A stretch of 64,000 nt of DNA from DASSFG01 sp035547915 (GTDB lineage: Bacteria; Planctomycetota; Planctomycetia; Pirellulales; JAICIG01): NCBI GenBank assembly GCA_035547915.1, contig DASZTS010000139.1, positions 1-64,000 of the forward strand, in the 5' to 3' direction. Made by a program: the position numbers and the translations under genes. How positions within the stretch are numbered: position 1 is the first letter of the stretch; each line of letters starts with the position of its first letter. Of the stretch, positions 8,546-18,296 are shown piece after piece. The notes beneath the pieces were generated by a model, which searched no databases, was not told where the DNA came from, and saw only the letters and a program-made list of their open reading frames with translations.

Positions 8546-9169
8546 ATGTCTCGTACGCTGTTCGCGATCGGTCTCTTCTGTCTATCGATGCCGATCTCCC
8601 TGCTCTCGGCCGGCGAATACAACGAGGTGCTGAGCATCGGCGACAAAGCCCCGGCCTGGAAGGACCTGCCCGGCGCCGACGACAAGCAGCACTCGCTGGC
8701 CGAACTGGCCGACAAGGAGGTGCTCGTCGTGGTCTTCACCTGCAATAGCTGCCCCGTGGCGCGGGCCTACGAGGAGCGAATCGCCGAATTCGCCGCCAAG
8801 CATGCCGCGGAGGGGAGCCGCGTGGGGCTCGTCGCGATCAACTGCAACAAGATCGACGAGGACCGCGTGCCCGCCATCAAGGAACGGGTGAAGGCCAAGG
8901 GGTTCCATTTCCCCTACCTGCACGACGAATCGCAGCAGATCGGCCGCGATTTCGGCGCGATCTTCACGCCGGAGTTCTTCGTCCTCGACCGCGACCGGAA
9001 GGTCGTCTACATGGGCGCCTTCGACGACGACGGCGATGCAGCGAAAGCGAAGACGAACTACGTTACCGACGCCGTCACGGCCACGCTCGCCGGAAAGGAA
9101 CCCAAAACCCGCGAGACGCTGGCGCGGGGTTGCCGCGTGCGTTACAAGAGGGTCGCGGCCGGCAAATGA
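8546..9169 (+). CDS. Secreted thioredoxin-fold redoxin (CxxC)
   Basis: A 207-residue protein with an N-terminal signal peptide (M-S-R-T-L-F-A-I-G-L-F-C-L-S, cleavage probably near residue 22). An AhpC/TSA/thioredoxin-like fold follows, with Cys66-Asn-Ser-Cys69-Pro in the context V-V-F-T-C-N-S-C-P-V-A. Planctomycetes carry many such F-T-C-N-S-C-P proteins, which are thought to act in thiol-disulfide exchange in the periplasm. T-P-E-F-F-V-L-D provides the cis-Pro segment. It is convergent with the DUF1501 gene 22 bp away. Partner proteins are not evident. Confidence 0.85.
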   Translation: MSRTLFAIGLFCLSMPISLLSAGEYNEVLSIGDKAPAWKDLPGADDKQHSLAELADKEVLVVVFTCNSCPVARAYEERIAEFAAKHAAEGSRVGLVAINCNKIDEDRVPAIKERVKAKGFHFPYLHDESQQIGRDFGAIFTPEFFVLDRDRKVVYMGAFDDDGDAAKAKTNYVTDAVTATLAGKEPKTRETLARGCRVRYKRVAAGK

Positions 9170-9191
9170 GACCGCGCGGGCGGAAATCCGA

Positions 9192-10583
9192 TCAGGCCAA
9201 CAACTGCACGACCGGGTTGCCCGCGGCGACGAGCCGGTGCGGGCGCCCCTGCGAGTCGTGGATCTCGCGGTCGGCGGCGATGCCGAGTTGCTGGTAGATC
9301 GTGGCGATGATGTCGCCGGGCACGAGCGCGTCGCGTGCCGGAAACGCGCCGATGCGATCGCTGGCGCCGTACACGAAACCGCCGCGCAGGCCACCGCCGC
9401 CCAGCATCAGGCTATAGCAATAATTCCAATGATCGCGGCCGCCCTGGTTGGCGTTCACCTTGGGCGTGCGCCCAAAATCGCCCAGCACAGCCACCAACGT
9501 GCGATCGAACAGACCGCGCTCGACCAGATCGTCGACCAGGCTGGTGCAGGCCGCATCGAATTGCGGCAGCAGGGTTGATTTGAGCTTCGCGAAATTGCCG
9601 CCGTGCGTGTCCCACGTAGCGTTGGCATCGGGCGCCCAAGAGATGGTCACCACGCGCGTACCGGCTTCGATCAGCCGCCGCGCGAGCAGCACGCTCTGGC
9701 CGTAGATGTTGCGGCCGTAACGGTCGCGTATCGGGTCGGCTTCCTCGCCGATGCGAAAGGCCCGCTGGGCGGCCGGCGAAGTGAGCAGATCGCAGGCACG
9801 CTGTTGGAAGCGGTCCATGGCGTCGACCGCCGTATCGCTCGGGCGGCCTTCGGCGAGCCCGCCGCGCAATTGCCGGCGGCCCGCTAACCGCTCGGCCGGA
9901 ACTTCGCCCAGCAGCGTCAGTTCGGGGACCGAGAAATTCGCCGCGTTCGGATCGTTGAGCACGAAGAGCGGGTCGTAGGCCCTGCCGAGCAATCCGCCGA
10001 AGAAACCGGGCTGCGGCGGGCCACCCGCGCCTTCCTTGGTGATGTACGGGAGTGACACGTTGGCCACCGTGGCCGACTGCGGCGGCCGCAGGGCCGCCAT
10101 CGTCGAACCGATCGACGGGTAGTCGGCGGGGGCGGTTCCGACCGCCACGTTGCCATCGCCCCGATCGTGTCCGGTGAGACTGGTGTACACGGCCAGCGCG
10201 TGCGCGTTGTTCACGGTGTGGTGCATCGACCGCACGAGGGAGAAGCGGTGCATCGCGGTGGCCAGCCGCGGCAGGTGCTCGCTCACTTGCAGACCGGGCA
10301 CACTCGAGGCGATCGGCTTGAACTCGCCGCGAATCCCCTCGGGCGTGTCGGGCTTCATGTCCCACATGTCGAGATGGCTCGGACCGCCATTCAGAAAGAT
10401 GACGATGCACGCGTCGGCCCTCGGCGCCGGCGCGCCGCTGCCGCGCATCTCGTCGGCTTCGAGCAGCCGAGGCAACGAGACGCCCATCAACCCCAGGCTG
10501 CCCACGCGGAGTAATTGCCGTCGCGACAGGCTCGGGCCGGGGCAGGAACCAGTGCTTGCGGGTGGGTTCGTTTTCTCAGCCAT
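9192..10583 (-). CDS. DUF1501 protein with Tat signal
   Basis: 463 residues. A twin-arginine signal S-R-R-Q-L-L-R-V-G lies at about 20-28, so the protein should be exported folded. The body is the DUF1501 family, a sulfatase/alkaline-phosphatase-like fold, with F-L-N-G-G-P-S-H-L-D-M-W-D near the mature N-terminus and G-D-F-G-R-T-P near the C-terminus. Planctomycetes have many copies, usually beside DUF1553/DUF1549 cytochrome genes; here no such partner is adjacent. Substrate is unknown. Length is typical and complete. Confidence 0.92.
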   Translation of the reverse strand: MAEKTNPPASTGSCPGPSLSRRQLLRVGSLGLMGVSLPRLLEADEMRGSGAPAPRADACIVIFLNGGPSHLDMWDMKPDTPEGIRGEFKPIASSVPGLQVSEHLPRLATAMHRFSLVRSMHHTVNNAHALAVYTSLTGHDRGDGNVAVGTAPADYPSIGSTMAALRPPQSATVANVSLPYITKEGAGGPPQPGFFGGLLGRAYDPLFVLNDPNAANFSVPELTLLGEVPAERLAGRRQLRGGLAEGRPSDTAVDAMDRFQQRACDLLTSPAAQRAFRIGEEADPIRDRYGRNIYGQSVLLARRLIEAGTRVVTISWAPDANATWDTHGGNFAKLKSTLLPQFDAACTSLVDDLVERGLFDRTLVAVLGDFGRTPKVNANQGGRDHWNYCYSLMLGGGGLRGGFVYGASDRIGAFPARDALVPGDIIATIYQQLGIAADREIHDSQGRPHRLVAAGNPVVQLLA

Positions 10584-10850
10584 CCTTCGACTATCCGCCG
10601 ACCATCATCTCGCCGTCAAGCCTGCCCCGAGTAGGCAGTGTAGGCGCGCGTCCCAAAAATCGCAATGAAACATGAAAAACCGGTAATCTCGGCCTCCCGA
10701 CCGCCCCATCCCCACTCGCTCGGGCGCCGAAAAAAGGCAATAATAGTGCGGTGCCGCGCGTCGATCGCCGAGCGCACCCCGCCGTAACCGCCCGCCCCGC
10801 TTTGGACACTGCTCTGAAGAAAACGCTCGGCGCTTGCGGCGCACGCGAAT

Positions 10851-12185
10851 ATGATTTCCAACATGGCGGACCCACGACCTCAAGCGACGCCCGAACTGCT
10901 CCACGAAGTGGTGTCGGTTCCTTCCGTGTCGTCCAAGCACGAACTGCCCTTGCGCGAACGTGTGGCCGAAGGACAGGAACGGATCATCGAACGTCGACGC
11001 GACCCCGTACCGACGCCGAGCAAGCGGTCGGCTCTGCTGCGATTGGTCGTTATGGCGGGGATCGTCACGGGCACCTACTTCGGCTGGCCGTGGATCGGTC
11101 CCTGGCTCACGTCGATCAGCGGCCGCAAACCGATCACGAAACCGCCACCACGGGTCACCCCCGTCGCCACCGCCGTGGTGCGCAAGGGCGATCTCGACCT
11201 CTATCTCAACGGACTGGGCACGGTCACGGCGTTCTATACGGTGACGGTCCGCAGCCGCGTCGAAGGACAGTTGACGAAGGTGCTGTTCAACGAGGGCGAA
11301 CTCGTCGAGAAGGATCAAACGCTCGCCGAAATCGACCCGCGGCCGTTCGAGGTGCAGTTGGCACAGGCCCAGGGGCAGCTCGAGCGCGATCAGGCGACGC
11401 TCAAGGTGAACCGGCTCAGCCTGAATCGTTACCAAGAATTGCTCAAGACACGGGCCGTCACACCGCAGCAGATCGACGAGCAGGTGGCGCTGGTCGCCCA
11501 GATGGAAGGCGCCATCCGCACCGATCAGGCGGCCATCGACAACGCCAGGTTGCAGCTCACCTATTCGCACATCACGGCGCCCATCCGCGGACGAATCGGC
11601 CTGCGGCTGGTCGATCCGGGCAACATGGTGCGCGCCAACGACATGACGGGCATGGCCGTCATCACGCAGCTCCAGCCGATCGCCCTCGTCTTCACCATCC
11701 CGCAAGACAGCATCGCGCGGGTGCAGAACAAGGTGAACCGCGGCGACGAGTTGTCGGTCGAAGCGTACGATCGCGATTTCACCAACAAACTCTCCACCGG
11801 CAAACTGCTCGCGGTCGACAACCAGGTCGATTCGTTGACCGGTACGGTGCGGCTCAAGGCCGTGTTCGAGAACGAAGACTACCTGTTGTTCCCCAACCAG
11901 TTCGTGAACGCGCGGCTGTTGATCGACCGGCTCAGCGAGGCGGTGATCTCGCCGGCGGCGGCCGTGCAGCACGGCCCCGACTTCGACTTCGTCTATGTCG
12001 TCAAACCTGGCAAGGAAAAGGACGAGCAGGTGGTCGAGTTGCGGCAGATCAAGACGGGCCCCACCGAGGGTGACCAGACCGTGATCGCCGAGGGATTGCA
12101 ACCGGGCGACGTCGTCGTGACCGACGGCTTGGACAAGCTGCACCCCGGCGCGAAGGTCAGCACGAAGAAAGCGAACGCGAAGTAA
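10851..12185 (+). CDS. RND efflux periplasmic adaptor (MdtA-like)
   Basis: 444 residues. A cytoplasmic N-terminal extension of about 60 residues precedes a membrane anchor (L-L-R-L-V-V-M-A-G-I-V-T-G-T-Y-F-G). The order is then a barrel-sandwich (lipoyl-like) hybrid domain, a helical hairpin (Q-L-A-Q-A-Q-G-Q-L-E-R-D-Q-A-T-L region), a beta-barrel and a membrane-proximal domain. It joins the inner-membrane pump encoded six bases downstream to an outer-membrane channel, which is not encoded here. An alternative start is the ATG at 10863. The long N-terminal extension is unusual for the family. Confidence 0.92.
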   Translation: MISNMADPRPQATPELLHEVVSVPSVSSKHELPLRERVAEGQERIIERRRDPVPTPSKRSALLRLVVMAGIVTGTYFGWPWIGPWLTSISGRKPITKPPPRVTPVATAVVRKGDLDLYLNGLGTVTAFYTVTVRSRVEGQLTKVLFNEGELVEKDQTLAEIDPRPFEVQLAQAQGQLERDQATLKVNRLSLNRYQELLKTRAVTPQQIDEQVALVAQMEGAIRTDQAAIDNARLQLTYSHITAPIRGRIGLRLVDPGNMVRANDMTGMAVITQLQPIALVFTIPQDSIARVQNKVNRGDELSVEAYDRDFTNKLSTGKLLAVDNQVDSLTGTVRLKAVFENEDYLLFPNQFVNARLLIDRLSEAVISPAAAVQHGPDFDFVYVVKPGKEKDEQVVELRQIKTGPTEGDQTVIAEGLQPGDVVVTDGLDKLHPGAKVSTKKANAK

Positions 12186-12191
12186 TCGCGC

Positions 12192-15100
12192 ATGAGCCCT
12201 TCCCGTCCGTTTATCTTGCGGCCGGTGGCCACCGTGCTGTTGATGGTGGCCATCGTGCTCGTGGGAGCCGTGGCCTATAAGCAGTTGCCCGTCTCGGCGC
12301 TGCCGCAGGTCGATTACCCGACGATCCAGGTGCTGACGTTCTACCCCGGCGCCAGCCCCGACGTGATGGCGTCGTCGGTGACCGCGCCGCTGGAGCGTCA
12401 GTTCGGCCAGGTGCCCGGCCTGACGCAGATGACGTCGAGCAGCTCCGAGGGGTGTTCGGTCATCACGCTGCGGTTCACGCTCGAGCTCGATATCGACATC
12501 GCCGAGCAGCAGGTGCAAGCGGCCATCAACGCCGCCAGCACGTTCCTGCCGCGTGACCTACCCAACCCGCCGGTCTACACCAAGACCAACCCGGCCGACG
12601 CGCCCATCCTGACGCTGGCGCTCTACTCCAAGACGCTGCCACTGGCCAAGGTCGAGGACATGGCCGATACGCGTCTGGCGCAGAAGATCTCGCAGCTCTC
12701 GGGCGTGGGCATGGTGAGCATCAGCGGCGGACAGAAGCCGGCCATACGCATCCAGGCCAACCCCACGGCCTTGTCGGCGCTCGAGATGAACCTCGAGGAT
12801 CTGCGGACCGCTCTCATCCAGGCCAGCGTCAACCAGGCCAAGGGGAGTTTCGACGGCCGCCGGCAGGCGTTCACCATCGGCGCCAACGACCAGGTGCTCA
12901 CCAGCAGCCAATACCGCGAACTCATCGTCGCCTATCGCAACGGCGCTCCGATACACCTGGCCGACGTGGCCGACGTGATCGACAGTGCCGAGAACGTGCG
13001 GCAGGCCGCCTGGATGAACGAGACCCCGGCCGTCATTCTCAACATTCAACGGCAGCCGGGGGCCAACATCATCGAGGTCGTCGACCGCATCAAGGAACTT
13101 CTGCCGCAGTTGACCGCGTCGCTCCCCACGTCGATCGAGGTCGAGGTGCTCACCGACCGCACGATCACCATCCGCGCCAGTGTCGAAGACGTGCAATTCG
13201 AGTTGCTGCTCACGATCGGGTTGGTGGTGCTGGTCATTTACCTCTTTCTGCGCAACCTGCCGGCCACCATCATCCCCAGCGTGGCCGTGCCGCTGTCGCT
13301 CGTGGGCACCTTCGGCGTGATGTACCTGCTCGACTACAGCCTCAACAACCTGACGCTGATGGCGCTCACCATCTCGACGGGCTTTGTGGTCGACGACGCC
13401 ATCGTGATGATCGAAAACATCTCACGCTACGTCGAAGAAGGCGAGGCACCGCTGGCCGCCGCGCTCAAGGGATCCGACGAGATCGGCTTCACGATCGTCT
13501 CGCTCAGCGTGTCGCTGATCGCCGTGCTGATACCGCTGTTGTTCATGGGCGACATCGTGGGCCGGCTGTTCCGCGAGTTCGCCGTCACGCTCAGCGTGAC
13601 GATCCTGCTGTCGGCCGTGGTCTCGCTGACACTCACGCCCATGATGTGCGCCAAGATGCTGCGGCACCATCCCGTGTCGCAGCACGGTTGGTTCTATCGG
13701 TTCAGCGAATACGGTTTCGATACGGTCATCCGCTGGTACGGCAAGACGCTCACCTGGGTGCTCCGGCATCAGCCCGAAACGCTGCTGGTGGCCGTCGCCA
13801 CGTTGGTGGCAACGGTCTACCTCTATATCGTCGTGCCCAAGGGGTTCTTTCCCGTGCAGGACACGGGCGTCATCCTGGCCATTTCCGAGGCGCCGCAGAC
13901 GATTTCCTTCGAAGCCATGGCCCAGCGGCAGCAAGAGCTCAACCGCGTGATCCTGGAAGACCCGGCCGTGGAGAGCCTGTCGAGCTTCATCGGTATCGAC
14001 GGCACGAACACGACGCTCAACAGCGGTCGCATCCAGATCAATCTCAAGCCGCTCGAAGAACGGCACGCCTCGGCCGTCGACGTCATCCGCCGGCTGCGGC
14101 CACGCCTGGCCGAGGTCGAGGGGATCGCGCTCTTCATGCAGCCCGTGCAGGACCTGACGGTCGAGACCCGTGTCAGCCGGACGCAGTATCAATACAGCCT
14201 CGAAGACCCGAACGCCAAGGAACTGAGCGAATGGGCGCCCCGTTTCGTCGACGCCCTGCAAGGCCTGCCCGGACTACGCGACGTGGCCAGCGACCAGCAG
14301 ACGGAGGGTCTGCAAGCCAAGGTGGTGATCGACCGTGACACGGCCTCGCGTTTGGGCATCACGCCGCAGATGATCGACGACGCGCTGTACGACGCCTTCG
14401 GCCAGCGGCAGATATCGATCCTCTTCACGCAGCTAAACCAGTATCGCGTCGTGTTGGAGGTGAAACCCGAATTCCGCCAGGGTCCGCACGATCTGCACGA
14501 GATCTACCTTCGCCCGCTCTACGGCGGCAAGACTCCGCTGGGCGCACTGAGCCACGTCGAGCAGGTCAAGGCACCGCTGGCCGTGAACCACCAGGGACAA
14601 TTCCCGGTGGTGACCGTCTCCTTCAACCTCGCGGCGGGCGTGTCGCTGGGCGAAGCGGTGGAAGCGATCAAGGAGGCCAAGCAAGAGCTCAACCTGCCGC
14701 CGAGCATCGTGGCGGGCTTCCAGGGCACGGCCGAAGCCTTTCAGGCCTCGTTGAAGAACGAGCCGCTGCTGATTCTGGCCGCCCTGATCACGGTCTATAT
14801 CGTGCTCGGCGTGCTCTACGAAAGCTACATCCACCCGATCACCATTCTCTCCACGTTGCCGTCGGCCGGCGTCGGCGCGCTCGTGGCGTTGATGCTCTGC
14901 CGCACTGACCTGAGCGTCATCGGGCTGATCGGCATCATCCTGCTCATCGGCATCGTGAAGAAGAACGCCATCATGATGATCGATTTCGCCTTGGAGGCTG
15001 AACGCACGCAGGGCATGAATCCGCGCGACGCCATCTACGAAGCGTGCCTGCTGCGGTTCCGCCCGATCATGATGACCACGATGGCCGCCCTCTTGGGCGG

Positions 15101-15293
15101 CGTGCCGCTCGCGCTGGGCACGGGCGTGGGTTCCGAGCTGCGCCGGCCACTGGGCATCACGATCATCGGCGGTCTGATCTTCAGCCAGATCCTGACCCTC
15201 TACACGACGCCCGTGATCTACCTGGCCTTCGATCGGCTGGGAAGGAAACTGCGGCGATCGGCGCCCCGTCCGCAGGAACTGGTACAGCCGTAG
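12192..15293 (+). CDS. RND multidrug efflux pump, inner-membrane subunit (MdtB/MdtC-like)
   Basis: 1033 residues, the usual size for HAE1-family RND pumps. The N-terminus P-F-I-L-R-P-V-A-T-V-L-L-M matches MdtB/MdtC. The proton-relay Asp pair is in T-G-F-V-V-D-D-A-I-V-M-I-E-N, and the partner Lys in G-I-V-K-K-N-A-I-M-M-I-D-F. Twelve membrane helices and two large periplasmic loops are visible. It uses the proton gradient to export drugs or other amphiphiles. It forms an operon with the adaptor. A single pump gene suggests a homotrimer, unlike the MdtB/MdtC heterotrimer of enterobacteria. Confidence 0.95.
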   Translation: MSPSRPFILRPVATVLLMVAIVLVGAVAYKQLPVSALPQVDYPTIQVLTFYPGASPDVMASSVTAPLERQFGQVPGLTQMTSSSSEGCSVITLRFTLELDIDIAEQQVQAAINAASTFLPRDLPNPPVYTKTNPADAPILTLALYSKTLPLAKVEDMADTRLAQKISQLSGVGMVSISGGQKPAIRIQANPTALSALEMNLEDLRTALIQASVNQAKGSFDGRRQAFTIGANDQVLTSSQYRELIVAYRNGAPIHLADVADVIDSAENVRQAAWMNETPAVILNIQRQPGANIIEVVDRIKELLPQLTASLPTSIEVEVLTDRTITIRASVEDVQFELLLTIGLVVLVIYLFLRNLPATIIPSVAVPLSLVGTFGVMYLLDYSLNNLTLMALTISTGFVVDDAIVMIENISRYVEEGEAPLAAALKGSDEIGFTIVSLSVSLIAVLIPLLFMGDIVGRLFREFAVTLSVTILLSAVVSLTLTPMMCAKMLRHHPVSQHGWFYRFSEYGFDTVIRWYGKTLTWVLRHQPETLLVAVATLVATVYLYIVVPKGFFPVQDTGVILAISEAPQTISFEAMAQRQQELNRVILEDPAVESLSSFIGIDGTNTTLNSGRIQINLKPLEERHASAVDVIRRLRPRLAEVEGIALFMQPVQDLTVETRVSRTQYQYSLEDPNAKELSEWAPRFVDALQGLPGLRDVASDQQTEGLQAKVVIDRDTASRLGITPQMIDDALYDAFGQRQISILFTQLNQYRVVLEVKPEFRQGPHDLHEIYLRPLYGGKTPLGALSHVEQVKAPLAVNHQGQFPVVTVSFNLAAGVSLGEAVEAIKEAKQELNLPPSIVAGFQGTAEAFQASLKNEPLLILAALITVYIVLGVLYESYIHPITILSTLPSAGVGALVALMLCRTDLSVIGLIGIILLIGIVKKNAIMMIDFALEAERTQGMNPRDAIYEACLLRFRPIMMTTMAALLGGVPLALGTGVGSELRRPLGITIIGGLIFSQILTLYTTPVIYLAFDRLGRKLRRSAPRPQELVQP

Positions 15294-15332
15294 CAGGCGC
15301 GTGGGAGTGCTATCGCATCCCCGTCACGCCTC

Positions 15333-16223
15333 TTACCGCGCGGACTGGGGATGCTCCGCCAAGAATGATTTGATGCGCGCGGCGAATTCGGGGGTGCGGA
15401 AGGCCTGCACGTGGTCGGCGTCCTTGATGACGGTCAGCTCGACGTTCGGCATGACCGCGACCAGTTCATCGACGGTGACCTTGAGCGGATCGTCCTCGCC
15501 GATCACGGCCAGTGTCGGCACGCGATTGGCCTTGAGCTGTTCTTCCGTGACGGTGAGTTTCTTCATGCCGCGGGCCACGGCGGCCAGCGCCTTCTGATCG
15601 TTCAACAGACCGAAGGCCACATTCGCAACCTTCAGCTTGGTCTCGCTCGGCTGCGGACGATCGGGGAGCGTGAGCTTCAACAATAAGGGCCGGATCCCCT
15701 TGCCCTGCTCCAACGATGCGATGACGTCCTCCATGAATGCGGCCCGTTCGTCGTCGGGCTTGACCCAGCCGGCGCCTCCCAGGGTGGCGGTGAAGAACCG
15801 TTCGGGGTGCTCGACCAACAGCCGGCAGGTGATGATCGCTCCCATCGAATAGCCCACGATATGGGCTCGGGGGATGTCCAAGTGATCGAGCAGGCGGATG
15901 GCATCGCCTACCATCTCTTCGCCGTATTTTTCCTCACGATGCGGTTTGCCGCTGCGACCGTGCCCCCGGTTGTCGTAGGCGATGACATGGTAGTTCTCGG
16001 CCAACTCCTTCAACGTGCCCGGCAGGGCCCATTGCAATTGCGCGCTGGCCCCGAGCCCGTGGATGAGCAGCACCGGCTCGCCCTCGCCCTCGACCATGTA
16101 GCGCAGCTTTACGCCGTCGGAGTCGAAGAACAGGTCTTCCGCGGCACGCGCGGGGCAGGCCAGCCACAGCAGGCAGACCACGGAGCCGATCGCCGCACGA
16201 CACATAATCGCCAACATTTCCAT
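15333..16223 (-). CDS. Secreted alpha/beta hydrolase
   Basis: About 296 residues with a signal peptide (M-L-A-I-M-C-R-A-A-I-G-S-V-V-C-L-L-W-L-A-C-P-A-R-A). The alpha/beta-hydrolase fold has the oxyanion region L-L-I-H-G-L-G-A, the nucleophile elbow G-Y-S-M-G-A, the acid in G-E-D-D-P-L and the catalytic His in D-A-D-H-V-Q-A-F. The triad is complete. It is convergent with the RND pump gene. The frame runs upstream to a TTG at 16247, but the ATG at 16223 (or 16217) gives a proper signal peptide. Substrate is unknown; an esterase or lipase-like activity is inferred from the fold. Confidence 0.88.
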   Translation of the reverse strand: MEMLAIMCRAAIGSVVCLLWLACPARAAEDLFFDSDGVKLRYMVEGEGEPVLLIHGLGASAQLQWALPGTLKELAENYHVIAYDNRGHGRSGKPHREEKYGEEMVGDAIRLLDHLDIPRAHIVGYSMGAIITCRLLVEHPERFFTATLGGAGWVKPDDERAAFMEDVIASLEQGKGIRPLLLKLTLPDRPQPSETKLKVANVAFGLLNDQKALAAVARGMKKLTVTEEQLKANRVPTLAVIGEDDPLKVTVDELVAVMPNVELTVIKDADHVQAFRTPEFAARIKSFLAEHPQSAR

Positions 16224-16329
16224 CTCTATTGCTGGATTTATTATCAAGACGCCGCGGCCGCCTTTTTGCGCGGGCCGAGGTTAACACTTCACCTATATTG
16301 CACTCACACTTTCTGCACAATGGCAAACA

Positions 16330-18246
16330 TCATGCATCGTGGGGCTGAGCCTCCAAGGCCAACCGCCGTCGTCGCCGGCTGCCCATGATGAGCACCACGC
16401 CCGAGAGGCCCAACAGCGAACCGCAGATGGCGGTCATCAACAAGAAGGTTCCGCGCAAGCCCTGTCGCGCGCGATCCACGTCTCTGTCCAAGGGGCGCAC
16501 GATTTCCAACACGCCGGGCACGTCTCCCACCTTCCAATCTTTCTTGGGGCTTTCGGGATGCCCGTTGTGGCAACGGACGCACGTCTCCTCCATCCGCCGG
16601 GCCGTGGCATAGCGCAGCGACGGCCGATCGTCGACGTCCTCGAAACTCCAATAGGGCGTGTCCGGGTCGCCCGTCAATCGCTGCAACGCCTCGCGCTCGA
16701 ACGGGTCCTTGGGCCCCCCGTCCTTCCGCGTCTTGAAGGGATGATCGCTGTAGAGCCGCACCCGCATGCCCGACGCGCTCTTCTGACTGATGTGGTTGCC
16801 CAGGTCGATCGTCAGCGTGGCGGGGAGCGGGATCGCGTGCGGCTTGGCCGCGTAGTCGTGCGTGACCTCGATCTTCTGCGGATAGAGGCGATCGACGATG
16901 CGCGAATAGTCTTCGTTGACGATGGCCAGCATCTCCGAGACCTGGGCGGCGCTGTCGAGCGCCGACGAACGGACCAGGCCGGCGGAGAGGGTCGACAGGT
17001 GCCACAACCCGGCCACGGCCCCCACGCTCACGGCCACGAGCAGACTGGCGGCGAGCGGGTTGCGCCGACACCAATGACGCAGCCGTTCCACCGAGTTGAC
17101 GGGCCGCGCGAGGATGGCATCGCCGCGTAGATAACGACGCAGGTCGTCGGCCAGTTCGCCCGCCGTCTGGTAGCGCTTGGCCGGCGTCTTGGCCATCGCC
17201 CGCTGGCAGATGGTCTCCAGATCGCGCGGGATGCGGTCGTTGAGCCGCCGCGGCGGCCGCGGCTCGTCCTCCAGCACCTGGAGCAAGAGCATGCGACGAT
17301 TGCCCCGAAACGGCCGCTCGCCGGTCAGCACTTCATACAACACCACGCCCAAGCTGTAGACGTCGCTACGGGCATCGACCCGATGCGAGTCGCCGGCGGC
17401 CTGCTCGGGCGAAAGATAGGCCGGAGTGCCAAGCACCTCGCCGACGGGAGTGACCGGCGTGTCGTCCATCTCGCGCTTCGCCAAGCCAAAATCCATCAAG
17501 TGCGGCCGGCCTTGTTCGTCGAGCAGGATATTCGACGGCTTGATGTCGCGATGGACCACGCCGTGGCGATGGGCATAATCGAGCGCGTCTGCCACCAGTC
17601 CGATCAGTTCGGCCGCCTGCCGCGGAGTGAAACGCGCCGACTCGATGCGGGTGGCGAGCGTCTCGCCCGCCACGAACTCTTCGATCAGGTAGGAGGCACC
17701 TTCCGCGGTCTGGCCGATCTCATAGAGCGAAACGATCCCCGGATGCTTGAGCCGGGCCGCGCTGCGGGCCTCGCGCAAGAATCGGTCGAGATCGGCCTGA
17801 CCCGCCAGACGGCCGGCCCGCAACAGCTTGATCGCCACGAGACGATCGAGCTCGGTATCGCGAGCGCGAAAGACGACTCCGAACGAACCGGAGCCCAACT
17901 CTTCCAACAGCTCGAACTTCCCCAGCCGCCGCGGGTAGCCTTCGCCCCAGAGCGAAAAAGAGACCGCATTGCCGGCGCCTGCCGTCGGGTCGCCCGGCGG
18001 CGGGGTCAGCCGACGCAATTGCTCCAGCAGCGGATCGCCCTCTTCGTTGAGTCCTTCGAGCGAGCGCTCGCACTCGCGGCAGCCCTCGATGTGCTGGGCG
18101 AGTCCGGCAAACTCCGCATCGCCGACGTCGCCCACGGCAAACTGGCGCAGTGCCGCCAGCGACGGGCAATCCGTGGGCGCGAGTTGGACCGAATCCTCCA
18201 TCGCCGAACCATCGCTCCGCTCTTGTATCCCCCTCGGCCGTGCCAT
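16330..18246 (-). CDS. Receptor Ser/Thr protein kinase with heme-c sensor domain (DUF3365/Tll0287-like)
   Basis: About 638 residues. Order: a short zinc-finger-like segment (His52, Cys56-x-x-Cys59); a Hanks-type kinase at about 111-375 with Gly-rich loop, Lys140, H-R-D 232-234, D-F-G 252-254 and A-Y-L-S-P-E; a membrane helix at about 398-417; an extracytoplasmic domain of the DUF3365/Tll0287 type containing Cys556-Val-Arg-Cys-His560, a c-type heme site; and a second helix at about 600-622 with a basic tail. The layout implies a heme- or redox-sensing receptor kinase. The gene is divergent from an ECF sigma factor 50 bp away. The start could also be the ATG at 18201. Confidence 0.9.
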   Translation of the reverse strand: MARPRGIQERSDGSAMEDSVQLAPTDCPSLAALRQFAVGDVGDAEFAGLAQHIEGCRECERSLEGLNEEGDPLLEQLRRLTPPPGDPTAGAGNAVSFSLWGEGYPRRLGKFELLEELGSGSFGVVFRARDTELDRLVAIKLLRAGRLAGQADLDRFLREARSAARLKHPGIVSLYEIGQTAEGASYLIEEFVAGETLATRIESARFTPRQAAELIGLVADALDYAHRHGVVHRDIKPSNILLDEQGRPHLMDFGLAKREMDDTPVTPVGEVLGTPAYLSPEQAAGDSHRVDARSDVYSLGVVLYEVLTGERPFRGNRRMLLLQVLEDEPRPPRRLNDRIPRDLETICQRAMAKTPAKRYQTAGELADDLRRYLRGDAILARPVNSVERLRHWCRRNPLAASLLVAVSVGAVAGLWHLSTLSAGLVRSSALDSAAQVSEMLAIVNEDYSRIVDRLYPQKIEVTHDYAAKPHAIPLPATLTIDLGNHISQKSASGMRVRLYSDHPFKTRKDGGPKDPFEREALQRLTGDPDTPYWSFEDVDDRPSLRYATARRMEETCVRCHNGHPESPKKDWKVGDVPGVLEIVRPLDRDVDRARQGLRGTFLLMTAICGSLLGLSGVVLIMGSRRRRRLALEAQPHDA

Positions 18247-18296
18247 ACCCTCTATCATAGAGAACGCCGATGCGTTACGCCCCTCTCGGTGCCGCC

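Noticed and set aside
10605..12518. 637-codon minus-strand open frame opposite the RND adaptor
   Set aside because: Rich in His, Arg, Asp and Leu in the pattern typical of antisense translation of high-GC genes. The plus strand encodes an obvious adaptor protein.
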